64,000 nt of DNA, taken from NCBI RefSeq assembly GCF_028502605.1, contig NC_079234.1:2542001-2606000 (forward strand), written 5' to 3'. Below, one piece after another: positions 47,172 through 58,388 of the stretch. A program made the position numbers and the translations under genes. The notes beneath the pieces are model-generated. The model was not told where the DNA came from, did not search any database, and saw only the letters and a list, made by a program, of their open reading frames with translations. This DNA comes from Trichoderma breve. Taxonomy: Eukaryota > Ascomycota > Sordariomycetes > Hypocreales > Hypocreaceae. Each line of letters starts with the position of its first letter. Positions within the stretch are counted from its first letter, which is position 1.

Positions 47172-47861
47172 ATGTCTTCGTCATGGGATGTTGAAACGGG
47201 GTACCAGTTCGAGATAACATGGATCGACCTCCGTGTAGTGATGTTCAGCCATGGCAACTACCTTCTCTATCACATTCCACTTCGATCTTCCGATAAGGCA
47301 ATTGATGTCATGCCCAAACTCAAGAGGTCTCTTTTGACCTCTCGCGGATGGTGGACGGACAAATTAACAAAGGTTGTGCCCTTTCTAACGCCGGTAGTTT
47401 ATAACGCAACAATGTGCCCAGTTTGTGTTTCATCCTCGCGTTTTGAACCATACAGAAGCTAACTTGTAGCTCCTTTCTAGGTACCAATCGAGGTCATCTC
47501 TCAAGATCTTCCCTGCGTCGTTGACATTGGAGCCGAATATCGCTGCCACATTCTGACAAAGGCTTTGAACAATCCCAGAGAGTTCCCAGCCGGGTGCGAT
47601 TTTGTCACCTCGTATCGCCGTTTTACAGCCCTCGTCGAGGCGCCTGGCACTCTCCGCGCTAGAGATGTGTTATTAATTCGCCTGGAACTCGACAAACTGA
47701 TTTTCTCAGCGTTTGTGTTGTTATCCCTCATCTTATCCATCATCTGCGGAGTCGTGGCGGGCTTTTGTTGGAAGAGCTTAGATACTGGGCTGGGTGTGTT
47801 TGGTGCTGTCATCGGCGTAGATGGTGTCGTGATGGGTATTTTGGCCTATTTTTTGAACTAG
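47172..47861 (+). CDS. Hypothetical protein with two C-terminal transmembrane helices
   Basis: Two exons, 47172-47420 and 47481-47861, give 209 residues. The junction is in phase 0, with donor GTTTGT and an acceptor at ...TTTCTAG. I do not recognise the family. The N-terminal ~130 residues are a soluble-looking domain (SSWDVETGYQFEITWIDLRV, HGNYLLYHIPL, VPIEVISQDLPCVVDIGAEY), mixed in charge with scattered Trp and Cys. The C-terminal third has a basic Arg-rich connector and two hydrophobic helices (LIFSAFVLLSLILSIICGVV and LGVFGAVIGVDGVVMGILAY) ending in FLN. This suggests a membrane-anchored cytosolic or luminal domain. It lies divergent from the ankyrin gene and convergent to the aldo-keto reductase, only 217 bases away. 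The start has an acceptable context; an upstream ATG at 47156 is out of frame. Confidence 0.65.
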
Positions 47862-48078
47862 ATGTTGCTTTCCGAAGCAAGCATTTCCATAGCGAGCAGT
47901 ATCACGCTCCTCAGTCGCGATTCTATTATACAAAGTCTATTTGAACGGGAAACTATTATTTGTACAAGGGAACTAGGTATCGCCAATTCTTCTACGCACT
48001 ACTACTTATTGAGATCTACCTACAAATATAGTGGCACAATTTGCATCTGCTATGAGTAAGTAAATGGAATTGGCCGGG

Positions 48079-49009
48079 TTACTCTGCTACAGTCGATAGT
48101 TTCGACAAAAGCTGGCGGAACGCGTTGATATCTCCTTGCAGCTCACGCAACCGCCCTCTATTACCAAACACCTCGCCAACCGTCTTCAAGTCCTGTTCCA
48201 TTCGCTCAGGGTTTGTCGTACCATCTAGTATCTGAGTCCCGCCTAAACCCAAGATCAAGACATAAAAGGCGAGCTCCTTCTCCACGTTAAGCTTTGCAGC
48301 TACGGACTTCAAGATGTCTGATGCTAGAATCTCCGGGTTGTTCCTGAGCATCCAGTATGCCTGGTACGTTATGCCTCTCTCTACGCAAAATTCTCGCAGG
48401 TCAGAGTCAAAGCCCGTCTCTTTGTAGAAGCGGTTCTGCACCATGACAGGCTTAACCGTTGCGTTGGCATACACCTCCTTAAGCTGTAACAACTTGAAGT
48501 TGGAAACACCGAGGGAACGGATCGTGTGTGGCACAAAGGTCTCGAGAACTTTCCAGGCGATCAGATTGTCTCTATCATCCTCAAATGGTACATGAAGCAG
48601 CAAGGAGTCCAAGTAATCGACTTGAAGATGCTCAAGACTCTGTCGTACCGACTCAGTTATCTGGCCCTCAATGTCCTGGTGAGGATTGAAGGGGATCTTT
48701 TTCGGATGGTGAGCCCAGACTGGCGCGAATTTCGTTTGGATCTAAGCATGGCGAATGAGTCAATCTGGCAAAATCAGATATATGGAGAAAAGGGAAAGAA
48801 AAGGCACGTACAAAAAGATCGCTTCTTTTGATACCAGACTTGAGGGCCGCCGCAATTCCATCGCCCGTCAGTTTCTCGTCGTACGTAGTCGGGTAGTTGG
48901 CCGTATCGATGCATGTGAAGCCTTTCAACACAGCCGTCTCTGTAAGATGAGCCGTCCTTTCCTCTTTCCAGGCGGTTCCATAAAGAAGAAGCGGGATTTT
49001 GAGTTCCAT
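48079..49009 (-). CDS. Aldo-keto reductase
   Basis: Two exons, 49009-48812 and 48741-48079, encode 286 residues; the intron (donor GTACGT, acceptor TTAG) is in phase 0. It is an NADPH-dependent oxidoreductase of the AKR superfamily, probably cytosolic. The catalytic tetrad is visible: Asp and Tyr in FTCIDTANYP, Lys in IQTKFAP (first codons of exon 2) and His in DSLLLHVPFED. The substrate/cofactor strand motifs RSLGVSNFKLLQLKE and PVMVQNRFYKET follow. The C-terminal cofactor region is LGGTQILDGTTNPERMEQDL. The length is a little short for an AKR because the C-terminal loop region is compact. An in-frame ATG at 49078 would add 23 residues of no family character, so I chose 49009. It shares a 323-bp divergent promoter with the beta-lactamase-like gene. 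Confidence 0.87.
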
Positions 49010-49332
49010 GACAGATGAGAGTGATGGTTTGTTTCTACAGAGTGAGGGAAAATCCCCAATTGGTGAAGAGAAAGACAAGGGAGATGGGAGTGCTGTTGGT
49101 CGAAATCATCCGTGCTTGCTCCTTTGGTATACTGCTACAAACATATGCATGCGGCCAACACTCGCATAGATCAGAACCTTTATGTCCTTAAATTAGGACA
49201 AAGAGTTTCTGCTTCTCTGCCTAATACAAATACTGTGGAAACTCTATGAAATCCGAACCAGGAATTGGATCAAGCAATCTCACTTTAATAACAGCACCGT
49301 TTCGCCCTATTCATCACGGCAACGCTACCGAT
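49010..49332. promoter_or_regulatory. Shared divergent promoter, AKR and hydrolase
   Basis: 323 bases between two divergent starts. This arrangement often gives joint control of neighbouring metabolic genes in fungi. No specific operator can be named. Confidence 0.45.
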
Positions 49333-50967
49333 ATGCTCGCCCTCACGCTCTTCCCGCTCCTCGCAGCCGCACGGCAGATACCTCTTTTACCTCCAGAATC
49401 TAACCTTTCAGGGTTACGGGACAGACTGGTTCGCGCCCTGCCAGAGATTGAAGCCCTCAAGAACATCGGCGGCACGACTGGCATGTCCATCGGCGTCATG
49501 AGCCACGGAAACATCGTTCTAGAGACTAACCTTGGCTTTGCCGATGTCGAGCGCCGTCTGGTAGCCGACTCCAGCACGATATACCCCATCGCGTCTCTCA
49601 CAAAGGCTTTTACCGCCGTGATGATTGCGCAGTTGGTTGATGAAGGTCTACTCAGCTGGGATGAGCCCCTGAACAGCTACATCCCCAAACTCTCGTTTGA
49701 GCACGATCCATCCCTCGCCGGTCAACTCTCCCTCGTCGACCTCTTATCGCACCGTACAGGACTTGCTCAACTCGACAACCTCTGGCTAGGCGCCGACAGC
49801 CAAACCTTGGTAGCCAAGAACTTTACGGTTTCGCTGTGTAATCACTTAGTACCCATGTATCCCGTGAGATCACAGTGGCTATACAACAACTGGATGTATG
49901 CGCTGGCAGGCGAGGTCATTGAGAGAGTCACAAACCAGTCCTGGGGCCAGGTGCTCTCTGCCCGAGTGCTGAACCGACTTCGGCTCTCACATACTTCAGC
50001 CATCGCGTCTGAAATCCCCCGGGACTCGCTGGCGCTGCCATATGTGGTCCTCGACGACTTGACGGCAGTACGCGTTGGCAGTTTCGACCTCGCCGACGGC
50101 AGCGCCATGGCTGCTGCGGGCGGCATCCGCAGCACCGTCGGCGACCTTCTCACCTGGGGCAACGCTCTCCTTTCAGTCTTCCGGGACGGCGAGACACCAC
50201 TCGCCCTTCTCGACGCCGTCTTCTCCGGCCGCAGCTTCATGAACAGCACCGCTACACCAGACAAGCTTTATACAATGGGCTTCGTAAAAGTCATGACCCC
50301 AGCGCAAGTCGGCACGTTAGGTGTCAACCCCAGCCTCGTTGACGCCATGCCCCTGATAGGCACCAGCTCGAAACCCCAACAAGTCTTTTATCACAGCGGC
50401 GCCCTCACTGGTTACAACCACTGCTTCATACTGGTTCCGGAGTCTCAATCCGTCATAGTCGTCCTATCCAACTCCATTTCCCAAGGAGAAACCCCCTGCT
50501 GGGTCGCCCAATCTCTCCTCCAAGCCGTCCTAAACGAGAAGCACCCCCTCGACATGACTCAATTTGCAGAGCAAGCCGCCGCCAAATGGAGAACAATTCA
50601 CCAAGGAATCTCAGAAGCTCTCGAAAAGGGCCGCAAGCCGAACTCGCCAGAACCCATACACGAACTTCTCCTAGGCAAGTACTGGCACAAGACCCGAGCG
50701 ATATATCTCGACGTATTTCAGGAAAACGGTGCCCTCAAATTCAACATCAACGGGAAGCTGGAGCAAGAGCACGTCCTGTCACACTACAGCGACGATACGT
50801 TCGTCTTCTTGCCTTCGGCTGACGAGCGGATTCACAAGGGCCTGTTCCTCTATGGCCCTCCCTCGTGGCTTTTACATTTCAAAAAGGACTCGAGCGGAAT
50901 TTTCACAGAAATTCAGTGGGATATGGGCAACCATACTCCCTTTCCAGAGAAGTTTACCAGAGAATAA
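49333..50967 (+). CDS. Serine beta-lactamase-like hydrolase
   Basis: Single exon. From the ATG at 49333 it encodes 544 residues; an in-frame ATG at 49246 would add 29. I favour 49333 because it starts a short hydrophobic segment (MLALTLFPLLAAARQ) that may be a signal or anchor, and its context is better. The fold is that of class C beta-lactamases/penicillin-binding proteins. The nucleophile motif SLTK has Ser88 and Lys91, the Tyr184 motif is YNNW, and the third motif is HSGALTGY (His354). Supporting blocks are YPIASLTKAFTAVMIAQLVD, LVDLLSHRTGLAQLDNLWLG and AAAGGIRSTVGDLLTWGNAL. A C-terminal lipocalin-like region (ALKFNINGKLEQEHVLSHY) follows. Fungal members include esterases, D-amino-peptidase-like enzymes and hydrolases in metabolite clusters; the substrate cannot be told here. 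Confidence 0.88.
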   Translation: MLALTLFPLLAAARQIPLLPPESNLSGLRDRLVRALPEIEALKNIGGTTGMSIGVMSHGNIVLETNLGFADVERRLVADSSTIYPIASLTKAFTAVMIAQLVDEGLLSWDEPLNSYIPKLSFEHDPSLAGQLSLVDLLSHRTGLAQLDNLWLGADSQTLVAKNFTVSLCNHLVPMYPVRSQWLYNNWMYALAGEVIERVTNQSWGQVLSARVLNRLRLSHTSAIASEIPRDSLALPYVVLDDLTAVRVGSFDLADGSAMAAAGGIRSTVGDLLTWGNALLSVFRDGETPLALLDAVFSGRSFMNSTATPDKLYTMGFVKVMTPAQVGTLGVNPSLVDAMPLIGTSSKPQQVFYHSGALTGYNHCFILVPESQSVIVVLSNSISQGETPCWVAQSLLQAVLNEKHPLDMTQFAEQAAAKWRTIHQGISEALEKGRKPNSPEPIHELLLGKYWHKTRAIYLDVFQENGALKFNINGKLEQEHVLSHYSDDTFVFLPSADERIHKGLFLYGPPSWLLHFKKDSSGIFTEIQWDMGNHTPFPEKFTRE

Positions 50968-51567
50968 TCTTGATGTGAAACTCGTTTGCATATACAGTTT
51001 GTAGAAGAGGAATGGAGTCTACTGGCGAATTATTATTGGTCTGCATCATTCTTGTTATAGAGCGAATCTATGGAATATATAGCAGAGCTGCTAGTCTACA
51101 AGTAAATAAACAGCCTACGAGTCTCAAATCACCTTATAAAGGCACATGCCATATGGCAAGCGCCAAGTTCATCACATCAAGACTTCACAAAACCATTTTA
51201 ATATCACCATTCATCAGCTCCTTGTAGATTGTTGGACACTTTGATTGTGTTTCATTGATATCTATACTCAATATAGCATACCATAATCATGCTGCTTAAA
51301 CATCATATCCTCTAGATAGGGAACAACTTTTTCATCAGGGAATCTCATAAAATCCAAAAACGAGAGTCTTCTCTCAGCGTCCCTCTACTTCCATAAACCG
51401 GATATCAGGTATAACAAAAAAAGAAAAGAGAGTAGATCTCCACCCTCCAAAGCCAACTCCACTTGTGCAGATTACGCGTTAAAATAAAAATGTAGTAAAA
51501 AGATATATAGAACAATAGTCTTTCGGAGAGAGATGTGTGTAGAAAATTGGAAAATTGGTTGCCGACT
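50968..51567. other. Convergent 3' flanks
   Basis: 600 A/T-rich bases between two facing stop codons. No gene seen. Confidence 0.5.
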
Positions 51568-53631
51568 TTACTCGGAAGAAGCCTCATCGCTGACGGTCTT
51601 CTCATTCAGGATACCACCGTTGGAGCGGGCAGCGGGGCTGGAGCGCTTGAAGAAGGCGTGAATCTCAGGAGAGAACTCGCCATCATCAGGCATGCCACTG
51701 TGGTCAGCCTCGGTCTCCTTGGGTCCACGAGCAGCCTGGACAGCCTCCCACTCGGCGCGCATGTCCTCAACCTTCGCCTTCCAGTCCGCCTGGGGATCAT
51801 AGGTCTTGCTAATGCCACGGAATCTCTCCCAGAGGGACAGGTGGTGGGGGTGGACGGCAACTCCATGGTACTGGTCAGCCTTGCCGTCACGGATGTAGCG
51901 CCATCGTCGCTCCTGCTCCTTGAGGTCGAGACCGGTGGTGTCGGGGAGGAAAAGCCAGGTCAGGAACATGCCAGCAAGGCCGAACCATGGGACGACGTAG
52001 AATCGGGTCTGGATGTCGATGTAGTTGTACAGAATCGAAGCGAGCAGAGCACCAGCCTTTCCGAGACAGGCAGAGAAACCGTGGGCAGTAGCTCGGATGG
52101 GGGTGGGGAAAACCTCACCAGCAATGAGGAAAGTGACAGAGTTGGGGCCGAACTGGTTGAAGAAGGAGGACAGGAAGTACATAGCCTGGAAAGCGTGGAT
52201 ACCCTGGGGGCTGGTGTAGTACTCGTACTTGAACGCGGGGATGACGAACATGAGGAAGCACATGAGGAAACCAATCTGCTGCATCCACTTACGGCCATAG
52301 AGCTTGTTGTCGATGAGGAAAGTCGCGCAGTAGTAACCAGCCAGGGAGACGACAATGTTGACCAAGCTCCAAGACCAGGTGGTCAGGAGGGAGTTGGGGT
52401 TGTCGGAGATGACCTTGATGAACTGGCCCTGGAAGAGCTTGTTGCCGTAGAAGAAGACGTCGTTGCAGAACCAGGTACCGGCAGTGGCGAGCAGACGGCC
52501 ACCGAAGTGAGTAAAGCAGGACTTGAGGGCGGTAACATCGTAACCGGTGACACTGGTGCGGCTCTTGGCTTCGGCGAGCTGCTTGGAGGCGTTGGGCATC
52601 TTCCAAGTTCTGTAGTAGACGAGCCACAGAGTGCCAATGGCAGGGAAGGCGAAGGACAGACGGAAGGTGAACTGAGCAGCCTCCTTGGTGTAAGGGGGGC
52701 CGCCCTTGCCGTGGTTGAAGATGACGAGCAGGACAATGAGCAGAACCTGGTTGACAAACTGGCCCCAACCTTGCATCAGGAAAGCCATGGTGACACGGCG
52801 ACCACGGTGCAGACGATCCTCCTTGGTGGAGAGCTTGCCGGCAGTGACAGCGCTCTCGAGGGAAGAAGTGGCAGTGATGGGATATTCACCACCGACACCG
52901 AGAGAGTAGAAGAACAGCGACCAGGCGTAGCAAATAACCCAGCCCTGGAGAGTGTTACCCCAGCTGGCAGTGAGCATGAGGAGACCGATGAACATGATGA
53001 TGGCATCTTGAATGAGACCCCAGCGACGGCCAATCCAATCACCAATAACCTGTACAGAGAGAACTCGTTAGCGTCATGCGTCTTTTTGGTGTTCTAATTT
53101 GGCTAGTTTGCAGAGAGCACTTACACCAACAATGACCTGACCAATCATGATACCGACAACTTCCAGATAAGTGACAGCGGCAATCCAGTTGGGGTCGCAA
53201 ACGGTAGGCTTGGAACCCCAGCACTCGGGCCAGACCTGGCTGAAGAGAGGAGACAGGTTACCGATAGAGAAGAGAACGTAGCCTTCCAGACCAAGACCGG
53301 CACCAGGAATGACGGCATGGCGGAAATACCAAGAGACGGGAGACAGAGGATCCTTCTTGATCATTGACCAGATGGTGCTCAGCTCCTCGCTGGCGGCCTG
53401 TCGGTCGACGGCAGAGACGAACTTGACACGCTCGCCAAAGGGCAGATCGGCCCAGTAGGTGCCGTCGGGAGTGTAGCTGTCATCGGGACGGGTGACATGG
53501 CTGAAAACACGGCGCTCGTCCTCATCGAGAGGGTAATCATCACGGTCGTCGCCATCCCCATGGGGGCCGTGGGGGATGGGAATTTCACCAGGGACCAGGC
53601 CGCCGAGGTGGTGGTGCTCCTGGCTGGCCAT
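51568..53631 (-). CDS. MFS transporter, phosphate/glycerophosphodiester (PHS) type
   Basis: Two exons, 53631-53125 and 53049-51568, give 662 residues; the intron (donor GTAAGT, acceptor CAG) is in phase 0 and falls inside the second membrane helix region. The protein has a long acidic, His-rich N-terminal tail (about 90 residues), about twelve hydrophobic segments and a long charged C-terminal tail. The major-facilitator loop motif GDWIGRRWG follows helix 2 and the family motif GVGGEYPITATSS lies in helix 4. It also has the helix 7-8 block NQFGPNSVTFLIAGEVFPTP and the late motif LPDTTGLDLKEQERRWRY. These match fungal proteins of the phosphate:H+ symporter family, including Git1-type glycerophosphodiester permeases. 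Plasma-membrane location is expected. Codon use is strongly biased to C-ending codons, which suggests high expression and creates a long antisense open frame. Confidence 0.86.
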
Positions 53632-56600
53632 TGTAACGGATATACTAATGCAACCGACTTATGCAGTGCACAGTAACTGAATGATCAGAAAATTGTTCTG
53701 ATCTCGTTTCCCACAAAGCAATCTGATTGGAGGAGGGGCCCAAGATTGCGGGGAGAAAGTCCGAGAATAGAGAGGGAGGGACAAAACCCTAGCAACAAAT
53801 AAGGTTGGGGGGTTGCTTCGACCGCGGCCACCACACCAAGAGATGAAGATGGGGATGAAGAGAAGAAGAGAGGGAACGAGGGAAGAAAGATTGACGGGAC
53901 GCAAATGCTTTATTTGTGTGTCGAAGTCGCAGTCGCCATGCGCTTTGTCACCCTTGATAGAAGTGCATCAGCTTGGGTGCAAGCTAAAGACCCGCGAAAG
54001 GCAGTATTTTAGAAAGAAATTCAACATCCGCCATGAGATTCACGGTTTAAGCCGCATTCGACGACCGAAAGACAGCATTTCGGCAGCCAGTCAGATGTTG
54101 AGATTTACCATCGTGGGCGAACCTTGGACCTCGAGTGGCTTTGGCCGGGGGCAGACTCGCCTGGCCCAGCTGCTCCATTCCGTCGTCCGCCTCGTGGTCT
54201 TTGGGATGCTCCCCACAAGCTTCCCACACACCATGTCCAGCCATGACCCGCTCGCGGTATCACTAAACCCTGCCGTCGGTCTCTTTTGTCGTGTGCGCAG
54301 TCTACGACCCGTAATAGGTGCTACCTTGTAGGCCGTGGCGGAAAGCTCCCTTTGATATGCCACACTTCTGGGCCTTCGTGCTCGCCGTAGCGCAGCAAGC
54401 GTAGCTCGAGCCGAGTTTGACATGCGCACAAGGGACGATGTGAAATTCGCCGTAGCCCGGGAGAGACATGGCGCAGAAGCCATGATCTCAGGCTTTACCG
54501 CCACCATCTAGACCAATCGGTTGTGTTGACCGCAGTGGCGCCTTTTGGCTCGTCGTAGTTCGGAGAAGGCTTTTGCTAGCCGATTGCTTCTCTCTATTTT
54601 TCTCTTTTCTCTTTTTTTTGCCCTTGCCCTGTCTCGCTTGAGCAAGATCTGCTGCGAAAATCGGGCCATCTCAACCCTCGCCTCAGAGCCTATGACGCCT
54701 CTGCAAGGCTTGCTTTGGCCACCTATGCTGCTATGCAGGGCATTCGGTCAGGGTTTGCGTCCAAATGCTGGCTTGTGGCCGTCCTGTAGGCAATAACCAT
54801 GTTTCTTCGGTGGCCGATCTGGCATCCATAGCATGTACTTACGAGTCCAGCCGCAGCAAATGGTGTGCACTCCCCTCGAGCCTCGGTCAACGGATCCAAA
54901 AGGTTCCCTGCCTGGCTCGATCTTCATGTACAAATATGGAGCATTCAATACAAAGTCACTCGGTGCTCAGTGCATGAATCCCCGTGGTGGGTGGCGGGAT
55001 AAAAAAAAAAAGTGAGACCAGACGGCGTCCCCATTGCGGTGGCACAGAGGGTAAAAGAAAAAAAAATTACAGTACAGATCCATGGACTTGATGCGCACAG
55101 TTTCGCATCCTTTGGCTGTCAGGCTGCCGCTGAACCAGGGCGCGCACAAGCACTACGACGGTCTCTATTGGCGAAAAGCTCGTCTTTGGTCAGCATCTTA
55201 ATAGGCACCTAGTCGATACGAAGGTGTCGCTCAGGGAATGAGGGCAAGGGCGTGGTGCGTCGTCCCTTCCCGGTTGGCGCTGCTGCTGCTGCATCCGGAT
55301 AGAACGGCACCTCAGACAGTCAAAATCCGTGCCGATCTTTCCAAGAATTATCGGGCCCCCCCTAACAAAGCAAGCAGGTGCAGCCACAGCACCTGGCACC
55401 GACAAGAGAGTCTGACTAGATGCTAAAATTGCCCAAAAAGAGACTCTGAATTGCTTCGTTTCGTCCTCGACGATGCATTGTGTTTTTTTTCCATCCGGGA
55501 CGAATGTCGTCCAATCTCTCGGCACTTGCAGCCTATCACGTACCGGCTCTGCTTGGCGACCGCTCTTTTACGTCACGCAATCCACCTCTGCCAAGTACGA
55601 CCAACCAGAGTGGGAAAGTTGTCGCGTGAGTCAAGTCCAGAGTCGAGACTTCCCCCTCTCGGTGTTACTCCAGGACGTAATCGGAAAGAGCGCCGCGGGC
55701 GGAGCAGCACACGATGGAAATTGTAAAGCAAAACCCAGAGAAAAGGTACGAGTACGATAATCACAGCACATGTGGCAAGCTGAAGAGAAAGAATGCGTGA
55801 TGAGTGAGATTATCGAACAGCAATATCCATTTATTTCCTCAAACACGCACCGAGCGTCTATCAGTGGCGCAAAAACGTACTTTGTACCTTTTACCGCAGC
55901 GTCTGCGGCTGAGATGCACTAGTACCAGATACCCTCGTTTCTGTTGCGCACAACCTTTAAAGTTTGATGGCAATTTGGTTTCTCTACTTCGGCCTCACCC
56001 GCGAGCCTCTTGCCTCTTGCTCTTTCATCCAATCATTGCAAAACGTGCAACGTGCTGACACGAGGCTGGCCAATGCTTGATTCTCCAAGATGCTTGTATT
56101 GCAAAATACTCATTACCTATGTGTTATGTGCCATTGCCCGGTCATCTCCCTGGCAGCGTGTTGGCACTGTCCTCTACCTGCGGGATTTGGCAAGAAAAAT
56201 CTTTGCAAGACATGATACGTGGACTAACTGCTCCCAGCAGGGAGCATCTTCATGCGCGCATCAGGCGGTAGCACGAGCATTTGGTACATACAGGCAGGAG
56301 TATCACTGCAATTGGTGTCTGACGCAGGTCTGGGTGCATGAAGCACGAGCCCTCATCAGACCACGGCCCATGCATGCTCTGGGCCCGTCCGTACTCAATC
56401 CTACAGATATCCCTCGAAGAATAGAGTACGAGTACGGCACGAGGTCCAATGGACACGCAAATTCAGACACCAGAAAGAAGAAGAGAAAAAATCACCGTCT
56501 CCGCCGCCACCGTGTCGCCGTGGACTTACAGTAGTAGAATTCTGACGGAGCCGACGCCGACGCCACTGGGAGCTATCCAGAGCGGTCGAAAGCCTAGTTT

Positions 56601-58388
56601 TGTCTCTTTTTGTCTCTCTTTTTTTCTTTTTTGCCCTCGTCCGAATTCCAGAACAAGTTACACTTTACACTTTCCTCTCTTCGTGTAACTCCTAGTTCTT
56701 GGGGCCACAGTCCAGATGCGACGTTCCGTACGAGTATGTAGTAGTGCTGAATGGCAGTAAGGTTATCGACGGAGCGACGCGGGAACCTGATCCGGACTTT
56801 AAGGGTCTTTCGGCTAACATCCGCTTTCTGCACCCCTTTTGAGAAAGTTTTTTTTTTTTCTATGGAGTATTCTGCGCGGAGTCCTCTTCAGCTTTGCTTG
56901 CTCTGTTTTTTTTGTTCGTTGATCCCTCTTCGCAGCGCTCACCAATCAAAGCTGTTGATCAGCGCGGGGTAGAGGGGAGAATACGGAGTACTCCGGGACG
57001 ACAAGCTCCTACAGCACTTCACTAACATGCAGTATCACTCAGCTGTCTCTCTGTAATGCACACTACCCTGGAGACGAGACGCATTTCAAAATTCACGACC
57101 CCAAACTTTTTTCAATGCACAACGAGCTCAAATCCACTCAATCAGTAGAAATTCCAGCTGATACACCATAATCTCATCGCATAAATGCTTTCCAAATAGC
57201 CAACTTAAAACTCACTGTAAACCTTAGCCTTGGAGGCCTTTTGGCTCACGCGTAAAAAGTCAATTCCCGCCTCAGCCTCAGAAAGCTTCATGGCGCATAG
57301 TACATCAATGCACTAGCCACACCAAGCAGCCACAACCTCCCTGCTAACATGCAAATGCTCACCGAGAGCAGCCTCAAAGCACCCCAGATTTTCTCACGTT
57401 TCGCCACATGGTAATACAAGTACACATAATTCCAAAGTCGGCGAAAACGCTGTCGCCTTTTTGGTCAGCCGCTTCGGTGTCATATCTGGTATGAACCCGT
57501 TTTGCGTAGCGCGGCTTTGCTGCGACTATTCCTTTGGGCGGGAACATCTCCGCGCTTCTGGCCCATTGTCCCGGCAATAACAGGTATTATTTCCATGAGA
57601 TCAATAGATAATGACAAGGACATCGGGGAATTGTCCTAATCGAAGAAATCAATATATTCGGGCTAAAGGATCAGTATACTCGTCTAAACCGTTTTTGCAG
57701 TTTCTCTGAATCCTTTGTTGTCATTGTAGGCGGCTATCTCCCCGTTGACTCTCTACAGCATATCAAACTGCAACTTACACGCAAACATCCCAGGACATCA
57801 AAGCAAAAACAGCACAAGCAGAGACCAGATAATAGCTAGTTTCATTCCTATACGTCAGAATCTCTCATCTATATACACACACACATCACCACCCATAACT
57901 AAAATACCGGCCATGACGAAAACCCCAGCAGACCAAAATCATCAAACTACCCCGAGTAATAAAAAAGGCCATCCCTTTGGCTCTTTCAGAGCAAATGTTC
58001 CATAAAAAAGATGATAGCGAGGCTCGTTGTATCAATTCCGTCTGCCCAGTTTCATCTCCATCGCATCCATTTCATCTGAGTAAGCATGCATGCTATCGCT
58101 CTGTTTTGCATTTCGTCTCGAGTCGTCATGTCCCATGTAACGCCTCGCTGCTGTGTTCGTACAAAAAAGGAAAAAAATAACTTTCTTTTTTTCAACTCGT
58201 CCCGAGCAACGAATATTTTCGTAAGTGTAGAAAAAAAGGGGGCTTGAAAATAGGCGAAGCTTTTTTCCTCCAGCAAGCCAGGGAGAAAACGAGAAATAAA
58301 AGGGTGTTTGAGTAGAAGGCAAAAAAGGGATAGTAAATGAGTGAAACGAATAAAATGAAAAAAATCGTAAAAAGCGAGGCCTAATTCA
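53632..58388. other. Intergenic region between transporter and RIM15
   Basis: About 4.7 kb without a supportable gene. The first part is promoter of the transporter and the last part (from about 57,700) is the 3' flank of RIM15. It includes a CGGAGTACTCCG palindrome at 56984-56995 and a TTCCGTACGAGTA word near 56722. Frames at 53813-54331 (+) and 56010-56534 (+) have no domain or composition that supports a gene. Confidence 0.5.
56984..56995. promoter_or_regulatory. CGG-N6-CCG palindrome, possible Zn-cluster factor site
   Basis: CGGAGTACTCCG is a perfect 12-base palindrome with half-sites CGG and CCG spaced six bases apart, the geometry bound by some Zn2Cys6 factors (Ppr1 type). Its use in vivo is unknown. 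Confidence 0.4.

Noticed and set aside
49009..49078. Start of the aldo-keto reductase at 49078
   Set aside because: Would add 23 residues without family character; the family start is MELKIPLLLYGTAW at 49009.
51535..53097. Plus-strand open frame of 520 codons opposite the transporter gene
   Set aside because: It covers the transporter's second exon exactly, has repetitive acidic composition and no domain, and arises from the strong third-position C bias of the sense strand.
53813..54331. Plus-strand frame of 172 codons
   Set aside because: Mixed composition without domain; overlaps an equally open minus-strand frame; probably spacer.
56010..56534. Plus-strand frame of 174 codons
   Set aside because: No domain, high Cys/His/Arg content from random frames, no supporting splice signals.
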